Of a stretch of 50,571 nt of DNA, positions 22,930-36,000 are shown one piece after another; the stretch's first letter is position 1; each line of letters opens with the position of its first letter. Under the pieces are notes generated by a model. The model was not told the DNA's origin. It worked only from the letters and a program-made list of their open reading frames with translations, and searched no databases. The translations under genes and the position numbers were made by a program. The stretch covers positions 1 through 50,571 of the forward strand of contig JABANN010000226.1 in NCBI GenBank assembly GCA_013115125.1, in the 5' to 3' direction. This DNA comes from Perkinsus olseni (lineage: Eukaryota > Perkinsozoa > Perkinsida).

Positions 22930-24089
22930 TTCTATTGAAGGGGGTTAAACTCCACCTGGGGTCAAAGGGGCAGCTAAATCGATCACTGAGGCGGAGGAAA
23001 TATTTGACCTAAATGCACGTAAGTTGCAGGAAAGCTGACTTCAACGTCAGCCAGGCCTGTGATAGGCTCTGACAACAGGTCACTGCACGTATGCAGCTTT
23101 CCCTTTTGTCGTCAGGCCTCTTAAGCTTGCCGCTACAGTTTGCCTTTTTCCTGATTCTCTGAGGTTGATAGCTGCTTCAATGGAAGATATGTAAGCTATC
23201 ATGACAGTCATGTTGATACCTCATTTTTCGTTCTCAAAAAATGGGAAATTGCCCATCCCAAAGCCACTGGATGGACCCGCACGTTGCGGGAGGTGACAAC
23301 TGGATTATCAGGGCTCACAGCGTTCCTAGCTTCGATACCGCCGAGTCTTCGCAGCGTCACTCTGCCACTTAAGGCGAAGGACTAAGTGCCGCTGTGGCTT
23401 AACGATTCCTCGAAGATTCGTCGCTGAGCAACAGGGCCCAAGACAATCCTAAAATCTGCAACGCTTCGCCTCCTACTTGTCTTGATAAGCAGCCTCAGTC
23501 CCCTCTTTCTAGACTGACCTGATTCACCTGTGGTTCAGAATTGGAGAGACCTTCGGGACGCCTTGCGGCCATACTACCGTCGGCATGACCCGGAATCGGT
23601 TAATTTCGCCTTTTTGCCCTTTGGACGCCCTGCCCCCCTTTCGTGCTACGTTGCGTCCATAGTCCGCTGGTAAGAGCGCGCCTCCGACATAAAATCGTCG
23701 TAGTTGCATGAACCTATCTTGATCATTGGTCATGATGTTAGATCGATTTGCATTAGTACCGAGGGATAAGCCTTCCTGGGAGATGCTGTGGGGTACAGCG
23801 TAACGCTGCCAGTGTCGTTGGCATCAGCAGGTATCCGTCCATGCGCGTACTGGCAACTCGAGCATACCGGCCGTGCCACGGGGGAGCTACGGTGTGGGGC
23901 ACCATGCGGGCTTTGTTGATTCCTGAGCTTCTAGATACGCCCCTATGTGACGTTTGCTGCAGCCTTGTTGTTTGGGTTGTCAATCGTACTGGAGGGGAGT
24001 GGCTGTAAGCTTCCGGCGTGACGGGATTGTCGCTTGAACTCCCGCGTTTAGTACCATCGTCCGGATAGGGTATCGATCCGGCATTGACT
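22930..24089. other. Intergenic region between NAC-beta and the dynein gene
   Basis: Divergent promoter region of about 1.16 kb. No protein-coding motif found on either strand. It contains the 5S rRNA-like fragments listed at 23560-23800. No spliced-leader RNA sequence is visible despite a search on both strands. Confidence 0.45.
23560..23800 (+). ncRNA. Possible degenerate 5S rRNA-like fragments
   Basis: From 23560 the text GCCTTGCGGCCATACTACC matches the conserved 5' end of eukaryotic 5S rRNA, with GCATGACCCG shortly after at the expected distance. Similarity then stops. About 140 nt later ATTAGTACCGAGGG (near 23752) and CCTGGGAGATGCTGTGG (near 23776) recall the 3' half. The 3' sequence does not pair with the 5' end to close helix I. 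A functional 5S gene is therefore unlikely; a split relic or chance are both open. Confidence 0.3.
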
Positions 24090-27000
24090 ATGGACGACGA
24101 CCATCAGCTGCTCGACAGCCCTCCAGACCCCGAGGAAGCCCGGGCAAGGCTGAAGGCACGGCTTACTACCTTCAAACCCTTGCAGCCAACAGGAGCTCCC
24201 CGACTGAGATCCGTTCCCAAGAGGAAGTCGAGTACTAAGGAGGCGACCTCGGTCGTGGCCGGGGGTGGGAGGAGACGGAGAAGCTCGGCGGCGATGGACA
24301 TAGTGATGCCTCATACGAACGTCCGGCCAATCCTGATTGGTAGCAGAGCGAGGGAAGGCAAACCGACACGATGGTACGATTTTAGGAGCTCAGAAGCGGC
24401 CCATGCGGTCCACGGAGGTGGCCAGGGAGCAGACGAAGCAGCCGAGGCGCCGCTCGAGCGTAGTTCAGCGACCTCGACCGCCACGGGTGAGCTCGGGTAG
24501 TATGGTGGGAGGTTGCAGCGTTCGAGCTTAGGGTCGAGAGAAAACGGTGGCGGAAGGGCGTTGGTTGGAGCCAATGGACTTCATGAACTTCATTCTCTCC
24601 AACGACAGTCTTACTGAGGAGTTCTGCTACATGACTCGGTAGGCCTTGGGAGTAGTACCTAGGGCGTGGCGACCGGGCCGATGCGGGTCGTGCAACGATA
24701 CTGGTGCCGTCCACTACGAAATTAACGCAAGATCTGACGACCTGCCATGCTTCCTTCATCAGCATCATTCGTAGTGTTGATAATCTCTTGCCCTTTCCGT
24801 AGGTGTGGGGGTCCGTACGACCTCAAGATCGTTCCCTTCTCGGATATCGACCCGTACGACTACCTCACAATAAGTACGCTAGTCTGGCTGGTGTTGGGCT
24901 GGTCATCACCGCTTGCAGGCGTTCGAGGAGTCACCTCCTTCCGCCGAGGCTCGATTGAGTTTACGCCTCTTTATGAATGGCAGAAGGATGAGGCCCTCTA
25001 CCGAAGGGTCATGAAGATACCGTTCTTCGCCCGATTCGGAAGATGGAAGCTCTACACCATCTGGAGGACAGCGGTGATCAGACAGAAAATCAGGAAGGCT
25101 CGCAGTAAGATCGGATCGAACTGCGGGGAAGCTTCGACCCCTCGGGGTGCGGTCAGATCTTCTGAGCAAGTCCCTCTTCATACTCAACCCCACGATGAGG
25201 GATGCCTTGTTGGCGGTGCGCAGTGAGTGCGTGACGGTCTCCACTTGGAGCCTCCTGGACCTCACTACCCCTACTACCAAGCCCGGTACGCGGCCACCAG
25301 TGGTCCCGAGTGAGCAGCCGGGGAGGGGTCGGCCGGGCAAGAAGCGTTTCAAGTGGCCCATAGCGGAGGCCTCCGCCCTTCCGATAAGGGGGGCTGGGGG
25401 TTCCTGTTGCCACGTGGAGGAGTTCGCAGAGGCTCAGACCCTCTGCCGGCAGACTTTGTCGAAGAATTTGGTGGCGGTCCGGGAGAGTCTGAAGATGACG
25501 GTAGGGTTGTGGTTGGTGTAAAGGCGATGATTCATTGCGATGTAGGTTCTCAAGGCCTGCGCTCGGTCCCTGTCGGACTTCCTCAAAGCCAACGGGTTCC
25601 ATCAACCTAAGGAACTCCAAAGCGTGTTCAGCCTGCTAGAGGATGCTGATGGCGATGAGGAAGGCGAGGAGGGGGTGGCCGGTGAGAATGGGGATCGACT
25701 TGCCTTCGACCAAGGCTTACTCTCAGAGCCTGAGCACCACTTTACCTACACTGAGCAGGCTACCACTAGGACTAAGTGCCGAGAGCTCGTCAGATTTATA
25801 CGTAAGCGGACGGGAAGGTTTGAGAGTGATGAGAATGTGATGGGAAGGTACCTGCGAGTACATCCTGTCCGACTCGGTATCCGCAATGTGCTTCCGATCG
25901 ACTGAAGGGTTGCTGGCCCTTTTGGACCAGTACATGAAGCAGGTGGAAGAGGAAGAGCGGCGAAGGCTTGAGGGAGGGCCATCCACCAACCTGTCTCGGG
26001 CGGAGACGATGAAGAGCATCCTCGCCCAGCCATACAGACCAGGCATGCTCGGTGTGCTTGATGCTCCTCCCTTGGAGAAGCCCATTTTCGTAAGTTCACG
26101 GAGTTTACTGTTGTTCTCGACAACGGAGGCTCAGATTATTGATTGCACGTTCGTGGTGGGACAGCATCGCCGAGGAGGTGAACACAGCAGCCGGCTAGAG
26201 TTCTCTCCGACCGGTCAAGACTTTCGCACTTTCATCGAAAAATCGTAAGCGTATGGGTGGTGGCAGAGGAAGGGAAGAGCCCTTCCCTAGGTTGATCGAG
26301 TCCCTCCGTGCGGTGTCGTCTTCCCCGTCCTTCCTCGCCTTACCGGAGTTCCGGCCATTCGTAGCCCCCCTGAGCGAGGTGGGCTCCTCCGACGCGCCCA
26401 CTGTTAGTAGCACTCGCACGGCCGGAGCTGTACTGAACAACCAGCAGCTGAGGGAGGTGGGTGGGGGTCGAGGGCCTGACGAGGGGCATGGCAAATGCCG
26501 CAGGTGCTCGTGGCCGTCGGTGAGAGAGTGGCCAACCTCTTCGACAAAGTCATGGACTTCACCGCCACCTATCAGCGCTACGTTCGGATGTATGACGAGA
26601 ACGAAGTGATGAGCATAGAGGAAGACTACGGGCCTGATGCCGAACTGGAAGTCTATCGGGATGGTCTCGTCAAGTGACGCCTCGGACTGCCTGGGGGAAT
26701 TGGGTTTGAGTGAGCTGCTGTTCAGGTATCGAGATCAGCAGCAGATGATAGCCGCGATTGAACCGAGGAAGGAAATAGGTCTCTTCCGTCTGGACGCTGA
26801 GGCTTTCCAGAAGACGCTCAAGCCCAACCCGGTGAAGTGTCTGGAGAAGCTGCAGCGGTGAGAAGGCGGGCAAGCGCAGGTCCCTGCTGTGAGGGTGATG
26901 GGTAGGTATATACCGGAGATGGCTATGGATAGGATACACAGACTGCTGGAGGAACTCAAGGAGGCCAATGAGAAGCTGGGGACGCTCCCCTCGAACGTCG

Positions 27001-30000
27001 AGGAGTTCGTCCACTTCACGACGTATCTGGGCAAACTGGCGGGGACTGACGGGAAGGATGCGGCGGCCTCGGGTGGCAGTCCTGATGGCGCTCGGGAGGA
27101 GGGAGGTCAGCGCGTCTGTGGTGGTGTCTAGTGTGGACGGCTCTGGTTTCAGAGGGCACTCGAGTGGGTGATGGCGAAGGCGAAGCGGTGATAAGCATTC
27201 AGGCGATGGAGAGTCGGCAGGAGGACGTGGGGGACATCATGGACTTGGTGAAGGAATTTAATATCAAAACCAGCACTAAGCAGAGGACGTCTTTCATGGA
27301 GTTATCGCAAGCGCTTGGGAGTCTGCGGAATCAGATAGAGTTCTCGCAGGGAAACACTGAGGCTAATATCAACCGTTTCATAAAGGTGGGAGTATCTTTT
27401 GATCCGTGAAGTGCAAGGGTGACCTCTTGTAGGAGCTTGGCCAGGAGATACCGGTGATGCTGGATTGTGTCACCAAAGGCTTTGATAAGCTCAGAGATCA
27501 TAAGCTGTCTGACGAGACTCTGGCGTCATCTAAGGAGGGCCGCCAGGAGGTGCTCGAAACCCTGGAGCACATCGACCAACACGTGGCAGCGACCATCGTG
27601 GACGCCCAGAGGTGACGACCACTTCTTCGTGCGTCGCTCCGCTGTAGGCCGACTTTTTTCAGAATTAACGACTATCAGGAGGCGCTCAAGATAGAAGTAA
27701 CGCCGTTTGAGAAGGTGGACGAGCTCAAGGTGACGTGCGGGGGAGGGATGAAGTTGTCAGGGATCGGGAGACTTCTCGTCATCAGGTGCTTTGCAGCAGC
27801 GTGTCGAGGTTGTGGAAGTCGTTGGAAGAGTGGGAGCAGACCAGCGAGCAGTGGCTCCAATGGCGCTTCGGGCTGGTCGACGTTGATAAGATTTCTAAGG
27901 AAGTGGCTGTGTATCAGAAGGTGGCGATGCAGAGCATGAAGCAGCTCGAGACGAACGCGGTGGCTGCCAAGTTCACGGCCAAGGTTACTGCCTTTAAGAA
28001 CACTCTGCCGGTCGTCATGGCATTGCGGTGAGGGAGTCCCGGGGGGAGTTGATGGTGGTGATCCTGTTGTTTAGTAATTCTGCGCTGAAGGAGCGGCACT
28101 GGGAGGAGATTAATGAGATCATTGGAGTGGAGCTGGACCTCGAGAGCGACGAGCTGACTTTGGGCGTCTTGCTCAGCATGGGGGTTGATAAGAGCATGGA
28201 AGAGATCCAGGAGATATCGGGCCGGGCTGGCGCTGAGCAGGTAATGGCAACACCAGCAGCTTCGCTCCGCTCGTCGTCACTGTTTGATTTCGCAGTCCCT
28301 TGAGGAGATGCTTGACAAGGTGAAGCGTGTGTGGGAGGATCTCGAGCTCTTCCTCAACCCGTATAAGGACAGCAAGGAAATCTTCATATTGGTGAGTTGA
28401 TAAGGCATCTGGCCGTTACCTAGGAGTTCCACTGCCAGGGATCTGTGGACGACGTCATTACAGCGCTCGAGGACTCCTTAGTCAACATCTCCACCATTTC
28501 TGGCAGCCGGTAGGCGACTCAATATCGTCAAGAGCAGGAGGGAGCTTGATTTGATCAGATTTGTCGGTCCGATACGTGACGAGGTGGAAGAGTGGCAGAG
28601 GAATCTGATGCTCTTCCAAGAGACTCTCGACGAATGGCTGGCGGTCCAGCGGAACTGGGTGTAGGTTCTCGCGGCCTAGACGTGCTCATGTCGTCGCTCG
28701 GCAGGTACTTGGAGTCTATCTTCAGTGCAGGGGATATTAAGAAGCAGTTGCCGATAGAGTCGGCTAAGTTCATGGAGATCGATCAGCACTGGCGTAACAT
28801 CATGAAGGACACCAACGACTACAGCGTGGCGCTTGTGGCGGGGACGAAGGAGGGCCGCTTGGAACAGTTCAAGGAATTTAACGAGACTTTGGATCAAATA
28901 CAGAAGTCATTGGAGGAGTACCTTCACTCGAAGCGGAAGGTGACCGCTTGAGGTCGACCCTCGTGGAGATAGGAATCTTTTCCTCCGTTTTAGGCGTTCC
29001 CGAGATTCTTCTTCCTGTCCAATGATGAGCTGTTGGAGATCCTCGCTCAAGCGAGAAGAGTCCAGGCGGTCCAGCCACACCTGCGCAAGTGCTTCGACAA
29101 CCTCGTCAAGCTGCGCTTCGGTAGTGGTGAGGACGATAAGAGCGGCGGGGGGTCGTCTGGTGGCTCTGATATCGTTGGTATGATCTCCAGTGAGGGGGAG
29201 GAGATTCCGTTCTTCAAAGTTCTCAAGGCTCGAGGGAATGTGGAGAAGTGGCTGTTGGAAGTGGAGGAGTATATGATTAAGAGTATGCATGCGGTGATGA
29301 AGAAGGGATTTATCGACTACCCAGAGCAGCCTAGGAAAGAGTGGGTCGCTGAGAAGGAGGCGCAGGTTGTGTCATGTGTTGGCATGATAATGTGGTGCTC
29401 GGAGACGGAGAGGATACTGCAGGATAAAGATAAGAACAAGGTGGTGGACGCGATGAGAATCTGGTAAGTTGGAATTCTGGGTGGAAATATCTGCATGTTG
29501 CGATGGCACCGTTAGGTATCAACGTAACGTGACACAGCTGGAGGACCTCACTGACTTAGTCAGATCTAAACTCTCTTCTATACAGCGCCGGTCGGTTGTA
29601 GCCCTGGTCACTCAAGATGTGCATAATAGAGACATCATAGAGGATCTATCGGAGAACAACGTGGTGTCGACCTCAAGCTTTAAGTGGCAGCAGCAGCTTC
29701 GGTAGGGGTGGTGTCTTGAGCGTGCGTGTGGGTGACGTTTGCAATCGTCGAAGGTATTATTGGGACGTTGAAGAGGATGACTGTATTGTGAACCAAGTGG
29801 ATGCGACCATTCGTTATGGTTATGAATATCAAGGGGCAACAACAAGGCTGGTTATCACGCCATTGACGGACAGGTGAGTGAGGTTGGTCGGAAAAGTTCC
29901 GATGCGGGGACTCGAACCCCGGTCGCGTGGGTGAGAGCCACGAATCCTAACCAGCTAGACTACATCGGATGATGTTATCTGTACGCGCACTCGTGGATCT

Positions 30001-33000
30001 AGAGAACCTTCTCAGATGCTGGATGACCATCACTGGTGCCCTCCACATCAAACTCGGGGCTGCCCCCGCTGGCCCAGCGGGTACCGGCAAGACCGAGAGT
30101 ACCAAGGACCTCGCCAAGGCGCTAGCCCGGCAGTGTGTCGTATTCAACTGCAGTGACCAGATAGACTATAAAATGATGGGGAAGCTGTACAGTGGAGTCG
30201 TGACTGCTGGTGCTTGGACCTGCCTTGACGAGTTCAATAGAATTTCTATCGAGGTCAGGAGGCTCTTGGGGACGCGTAACGGATATGCATGAACTGACGC
30301 TGCTGCAGGTGTTGAGTGTCATTGCGCAACAGCTCCTGACCATCCGAGTGGCTCTGTTGAACGACCAATCAGAATTCATGTTCGAGGGCTTCATGCTCAA
30401 ACTCAAGCGTAAGGGGTGAAGGGCTGTTGAGTGTCATTGGACTTGTGGTGGTTCCATTCTCAGCCACATGTGGGGTCTTCATCACTATGAACCCCGGATA
30501 CGCTGGTCGAACAGAGCTGCCCGACAACTTGAAGGTTCTCTTTCGCCCAATGAGCATGATGGTTCCCGACTACACGCTCATCGCTGAGATCATGCTTTTC
30601 GCTGAAGGTGAGCGCGGGTTCGATCCCTGCGTTGTTCGTTTTTGGAATTCATCCGTGCCTCAGGGTTCAGCACTGCCAAGCGGCTCTCGGGGAAGTTCAC
30701 CAAGCTTTACAAACTCTCATCGGAGCAACTATCAAAGCAGGACCACTACGACTTCGGCATGCGCGCGGTGAAATCTGTGCTGGTCATGGCTGGCAGTCTG
30801 AAGCGTTCTGACCCTGACCTTAACGAGGACGTCCTTCTCATCCGTGCCATGAGGGACTCTAATGTTCCCAAGTTCTTGGCGGCCGATCTTCCCCTCTTCT
30901 ACGCCATAGTGGGGGATCTCTTCCCTGGAGTAGAGGTACCCTACATAGATTATGGTGTCCTGCGAGAAGCTGTCGATCATTCTGTGAAGAGCGACGGGCT
31001 TCAGGTGGTGGACGCTCAGGCGAAGAAAGTCATTCAGCTGTATGAGACCTTCAACGTCCGCTTCGGAGTCATGCTGGTCGGGCCTACCACTGGCGGAAAG
31101 ACTGTCATCTATCGTACGCTGGCGAAGGCCTTGAGCAAGCTACGAGCTGATGGGCATCCCGATGATAACTACCAAACGGTGAGGTATGACGTCCTCAACC
31201 CGAAGTGCATCACCATGGGAGAGCTCTATGGCGAGTTCAATGAGCTCACTCAGGAGTGGACGGATGGCCTTGGCAGTTCCCTTATGCGGGCTAATGTGGC
31301 TGACGAGACGCAGGATTGGCGATGGACCGTCTTTGATGGCCCTGTGGACGCCATCTGGATCGAGAGCATGAACACCGTGCTGGACGATAACATGACGCTT
31401 TGTCTGGCTAATGGCGAGCGTATCAAGCTGAAGCCTGAGATGAGGATGCTCTTCGAGGTCCAGGACCTGGCCGTGGCCTCCCCGGCTACTGTGTCGAGAT
31501 GTGGCATGGTCTATGTGGACCCTCTCGATCTCGGGTGGCGACCATTTGCCTTCACTTGGCTGTACAACCATCTCCCGGAAGGGCCGCCGTACACTGACGC
31601 TGTGCGGGGGAAAATATGGGACCTGATGGAGAGGCACCTGGACCCGGCCATAGCGTGGATTCGACGAAACTCAGCCGAGCCGCTGGCGACGGTGGACACG
31701 CAGCTGATCTACTTCTTCTGTTTCCTGTTCGAGGCTGTCCTGTCCTGGGAGGCCGCTACGCTGCACGGTGCTGCCAGCTCGGACTGCGACCCTGAGAAAA
31801 ATCCGATGATCGATTTGCGTAAACTGGACCCAGGCAACGAGGAGTCGGCCAAGCTACTGGACAAGATCATTCTGAGTACCTTCTGCTTCTCCATGGCTTG
31901 GTCCGTCGGGGGCTCCTGCGACACTAAAAGCAGGCAGATGTTTGCTCAGTATTGCGAGCAAGAGTTCGAGTCCGTGTCCTTCCCTCGCGGAGGCAGCGTG
32001 TATGACGGTTATGTGGACTTCGTGAAGGGCAGTAGGTTCCTGCCGTGGGAAGATCTAGTGCCGACGTTCGCCTACAAGGACACCGACAGCTACCTCCAGT
32101 TGCTGGTCCCCAACGTGGACAGCGTCCGCTTCTCGTACGTGGTGGACAAGATGTTGACACAGCAGAAAAGCGTCTTGTTGACGGGCATGACCGGCGTAGG
32201 GAAGTCTGTCATTCTTGCCAACCTGTTGAACAGAATGAAGGTTCATTCGGCCGTGGTTCCCGTGACCATGACTTTGAGTGCCCAGAGTAACGCCTCGAGG
32301 ATCCAGCTGACCATTGAGGGAAAGCTCGAGAAGAAGAGGAAGACCCTCCTTGGCGCCCCGGTTAATAAGAAGATGGTCATTTTGGTTGACGACGTAAACA
32401 TGCCAGCGGTGGAGGAGTACGGCGCCCAGCCACCGATAGAGCTGCTGCGCCTCCTGCAGGACCTTGGTGGCTTCTATGATAGGAAGAAGCTTTTCTGGAA
32501 GGAGGTTGAGAACACCACCCTACTGCTGTGCGCCGCTCCGCCGGGTGGAGGGAGGAATGAGATGACCCCGAGATTTACTCGGCATAGTATGGTCCTTTGC
32601 ATGCCCAACACTTCCCATGACGCCATGTCTGTCATTTTCTCGTCGATCTTGGGAGGCTTCTTCGCGGCCTACAAGTTCAAGCCTGATGTGCAGGCCCTGA
32701 TCAACGCTATGGTCGGAGGCACCATCGAGTTCTACGAGAAAATCTCAGCGGATCTTTTGCCAACTCCGGCGAAGTCGCACTATCTCTTCAACTTGAGGGA
32801 CGTATCGAAGGTCTTCCAAGGCATCCTCATGGCACGACCGGCGAGCTGTAACTCGGCTGACAAGGGCGTTAAGCTGTGGATTCATGAGATGTCTCGGGTG
32901 TTCTACGACAGACTGATCAACGAGGAGGACCGGAAGTGGTACGTGGAGACGCTACTGAGCTTGGTGAAGGTCAAATTCCGGGCGGACAACCTGCAGGCAG

Positions 33001-36000
33001 ATGACCTCTTCGGTGCCGCTCCCCTGATGTGGGGAGACTTCTTGAAGCCAGGCTCGGACAACAGAGTTTACGAGGAGATTACTGACCTCGGCAAGATGGC
33101 GAAGGTGTTGGAAGATTATAATGATGAGTATAACCTCTCCCACTCTACCCCGATGAACTTGGTATTTTTTAAGGACGCTATGGAGCATGTGGCGCACATC
33201 TCTCGAGTGCTGCGGCAAGAGCGGGGCAATCTCCTGCTGGTGGGCGTTGGCGGCAGCGGCAGGCAGTCCTTGGCCAGACTGTCTGCTAGCATGGCCGAGA
33301 TGGGCGAGTTCGAGATAGAGCTTACCAAGGGCTACGGCGTCGATCAGTTCAGGGAGGACGAGAAGGCCTTCCTGATTGGGTCGGGGTCTGCCGAGGGGAA
33401 GCAGACGTTGTTTCTGTTGAACGACACACAAATCATCAGCGAGACCTTTCTCGAGGACATCAACAACGTTCTTAACGCGGGAGAGGTCCCCAACCTCTTC
33501 CCCTCCGACGAGATGGACAGAATCGTTGGTGACCTCAGGCCTGTGGCTAAGGAGAACAATCGAAGTGAAGCGAAAGATGCGGTATGGAATTATTTCATAG
33601 AGCGCATTAAAGAAAACTTGCACATCGTTCTTGCTGTGAGCCCCGTTGGTGACGCGCTGAGGATCCGGATGCGGATGTTCCCGAGTCTGGTGAATTGTAC
33701 GACAGTTGACTGGTTCCACCCGTGGCCGGATGATGCCCTCTCCTCTGTGGCGACGAGGTTCCTCGAGAAGATAGAAGCCCTGGACGATGGCATGAAGGCC
33801 AACCTTGCACAGGAGTGCGTGGTGGTGCACCAGAGCGTTCTGAGGTGGAGCGAGGCCTTCCTGGAGAGGCTGAGACGCCACGTCTACTCGACGCCTAAGA
33901 GTTACCTCGATCTCATTCACCTGTACACGGAGATGCTGAGTGAAAAACGCGAGGAGAAAATGAAGGTCCAGAAGAGATTGGTGGTCGGCTTAGACAAGTT
34001 GAGGGAGGCCAACTCGGTCGTTAGCGGCCTGCAGGAGGAGCTGACGGCGCTCCAGCCGATCCTTGCGCAGAAGAAGGTGGAGACAGACGAGCTCATCGTG
34101 GTCGTTACGGAGGAGCGAAAGAAGGCTGACGAAGTGGCCGCTAAGGTTGCCTCAGAGGAAGCTGTCGTGAGGGAGCAGGCGGAGACGGTGCAGGCCATTC
34201 AAGCCGACGCCCAAAAGGACCTTGACGTTGCCATGCCTGCCCTCGAGAAGGCTATCAAAAGCCTGGATGCTCTCGATAAGAAGGACATCACCGAGATTAA
34301 GAGCTTCCCCAAACCCCCTGCCCTCGTGATGATGACGATGGAGGCTGTTAACACGCTACTTGGTAAGCCACTCGGAGAGGCTCTCATTGCCTTTACGGTG
34401 TCTTAGGTGAGAAGCCCGACTGGGACACAGCGAAGAGGGTGCTGTCGGACAGCCAGTTCATGACCAAGCTGAAGGAGTACGACAAGGACAACATCCCCGC
34501 CAACGTCCTCAAGGTGACGGCAGCCGGCTCGGTGGTCATCCCAAGGCTCTCTGTTGTTGTCAGAAACTGGAAAAGTATATCCAAAAACCAGAGTACGCCC
34601 CGGACTCTGTGGGTAATCAGTCGAAGGCGGCCAAGTCCCTGTGTATGTGGACCCACGCCATGGACACGTAGGGATGGACGACCTTGACGGGCGGGAGGAG
34701 CTGGATGGTAGGTACTCGAAGGTCGCGAAGACAGTGGAACCGAAGAAGAAACGACTGGAGGAGATGAACCAGCAGCTGGCGGAGGCAACTGAGGTGACGT
34801 CGCAGTCCGTGGGCGAGTTCGGGGTCGAGGGCTTCTGATCAGATCCTGGCTGGTAAGCAGAAGGACTTGAAGACCATTCAGGACAAGGTTGCGGCGTTAA
34901 AGCAGAAGTTGGATGATACCGAGGCCGAGAAGGACAGGTAACCATCGCCAGCGTTTTCAGGTCGTCCCTACTGTTGCCTTCTCTCAGGCTCATCAACGAA
35001 GCGGAGCTAACGCAAGCTCGACTGCAGCGGGCTGAGGTCCTCACCGTCGGTCTGGCTGGTGAATCGGTAGAGTTGCGGTACAGATCAACGGGCGTCTTCC
35101 TGAGTGGAGTTTTAGGTACGGTGGAAGGAGACTGTGGAGACGATGGACGCTGAGATCGAGGCTCTTACTGGGGATGTGTTCCTCTCGGCCGCAGCTATCA
35201 GCTACTTTGGATCCTTTACTGGACAGTAAAAGACAGCCTGCAGGGGAAGTTCCCATCGCCCTGTGCCAGGTACCGTCGAGAAGTGGTCGGGGAGTGGTTG
35301 CAGAACATGCGGGAGCTGGGCATACCGTGCTCGGATACCTTCAGTCTCGTGGCTGTCATGGGCAACCCTGTGCAAGTTCGGGAGTGGAACCTTCAGGTGG
35401 GCTGAGTTTTTGAGAGCCTCTGGCCTCTAAGGGTGCGTTCAGGGCCTTCCCTCGGACAGTGTCTCGCTGGACAATGGTGTCTTGGTTACCCGAGGGAAGC
35501 GATGGCCATTGATGATCGATCCACAGGAGCAGGCTAATAAGTGGATCAAGAAGAAGGAAGGCGCCGGAGGGTCCTCGGGCCAACTGCAGCTGTTGAAGCT
35601 CGGCAACCCGAAGCTGCTGCTGATAGTTGAGAACGCTATACGCATGGGGAACCCCCTCCTCATCGAGGACATCGGGGAGACCCTCGACCCCTCTCTGGAG
35701 CCGGTGCTTCAAAAGGCTGTCTTCAACAACAATGGCCGGCTGCAGATCCATCTTGGTGACTCGGATGTGGATTACAACCCGGACTTCAGGTGACCATGAC
35801 CACCCTCTGCCCTGCTGGCTCAGACGTGATTCGTTGTTGCTGGTAGATTTTACATGACCACGAAGCTCCCTAATCCCCATTACTACCCAGAGGTTTGCAT
35901 AAAGGTGAGAGCCGCTCGCCAGGCGTCGGTCTAGGGTGGCTGTCTTCAGGTTACCGTCATCAATTTCACGGTCACTTTCGAGGGTCTGGGGGAGCAGCTC

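Noticed and set aside
23000-23900. Spliced-leader RNA gene near the 5S-like fragments
   Set aside because: No sequence like the dinoflagellate/perkinsid leader (CCGTAGCCAT...GGCTCAAG) is present on either strand.
24700-24801. Extension of the dynein exon through the frame at 24747
   Set aside because: The protein reads cleanly from CYMTR to CGGPYDLK across the intron; the intervening text is non-coding.
30608-30663. T-arm-like GCGGGTTCGATCCCTGC in a dynein intron
   Set aside because: The intron is only 56 nt and the upstream sequence is conserved exon, so no tRNA can fold. Likely coincidence.
32952-33920. 322-codon open frame on the minus strand
   Set aside because: It is the antisense shadow of the conserved dynein AAA3-AAA4 exon; its text is low-complexity and matches nothing.
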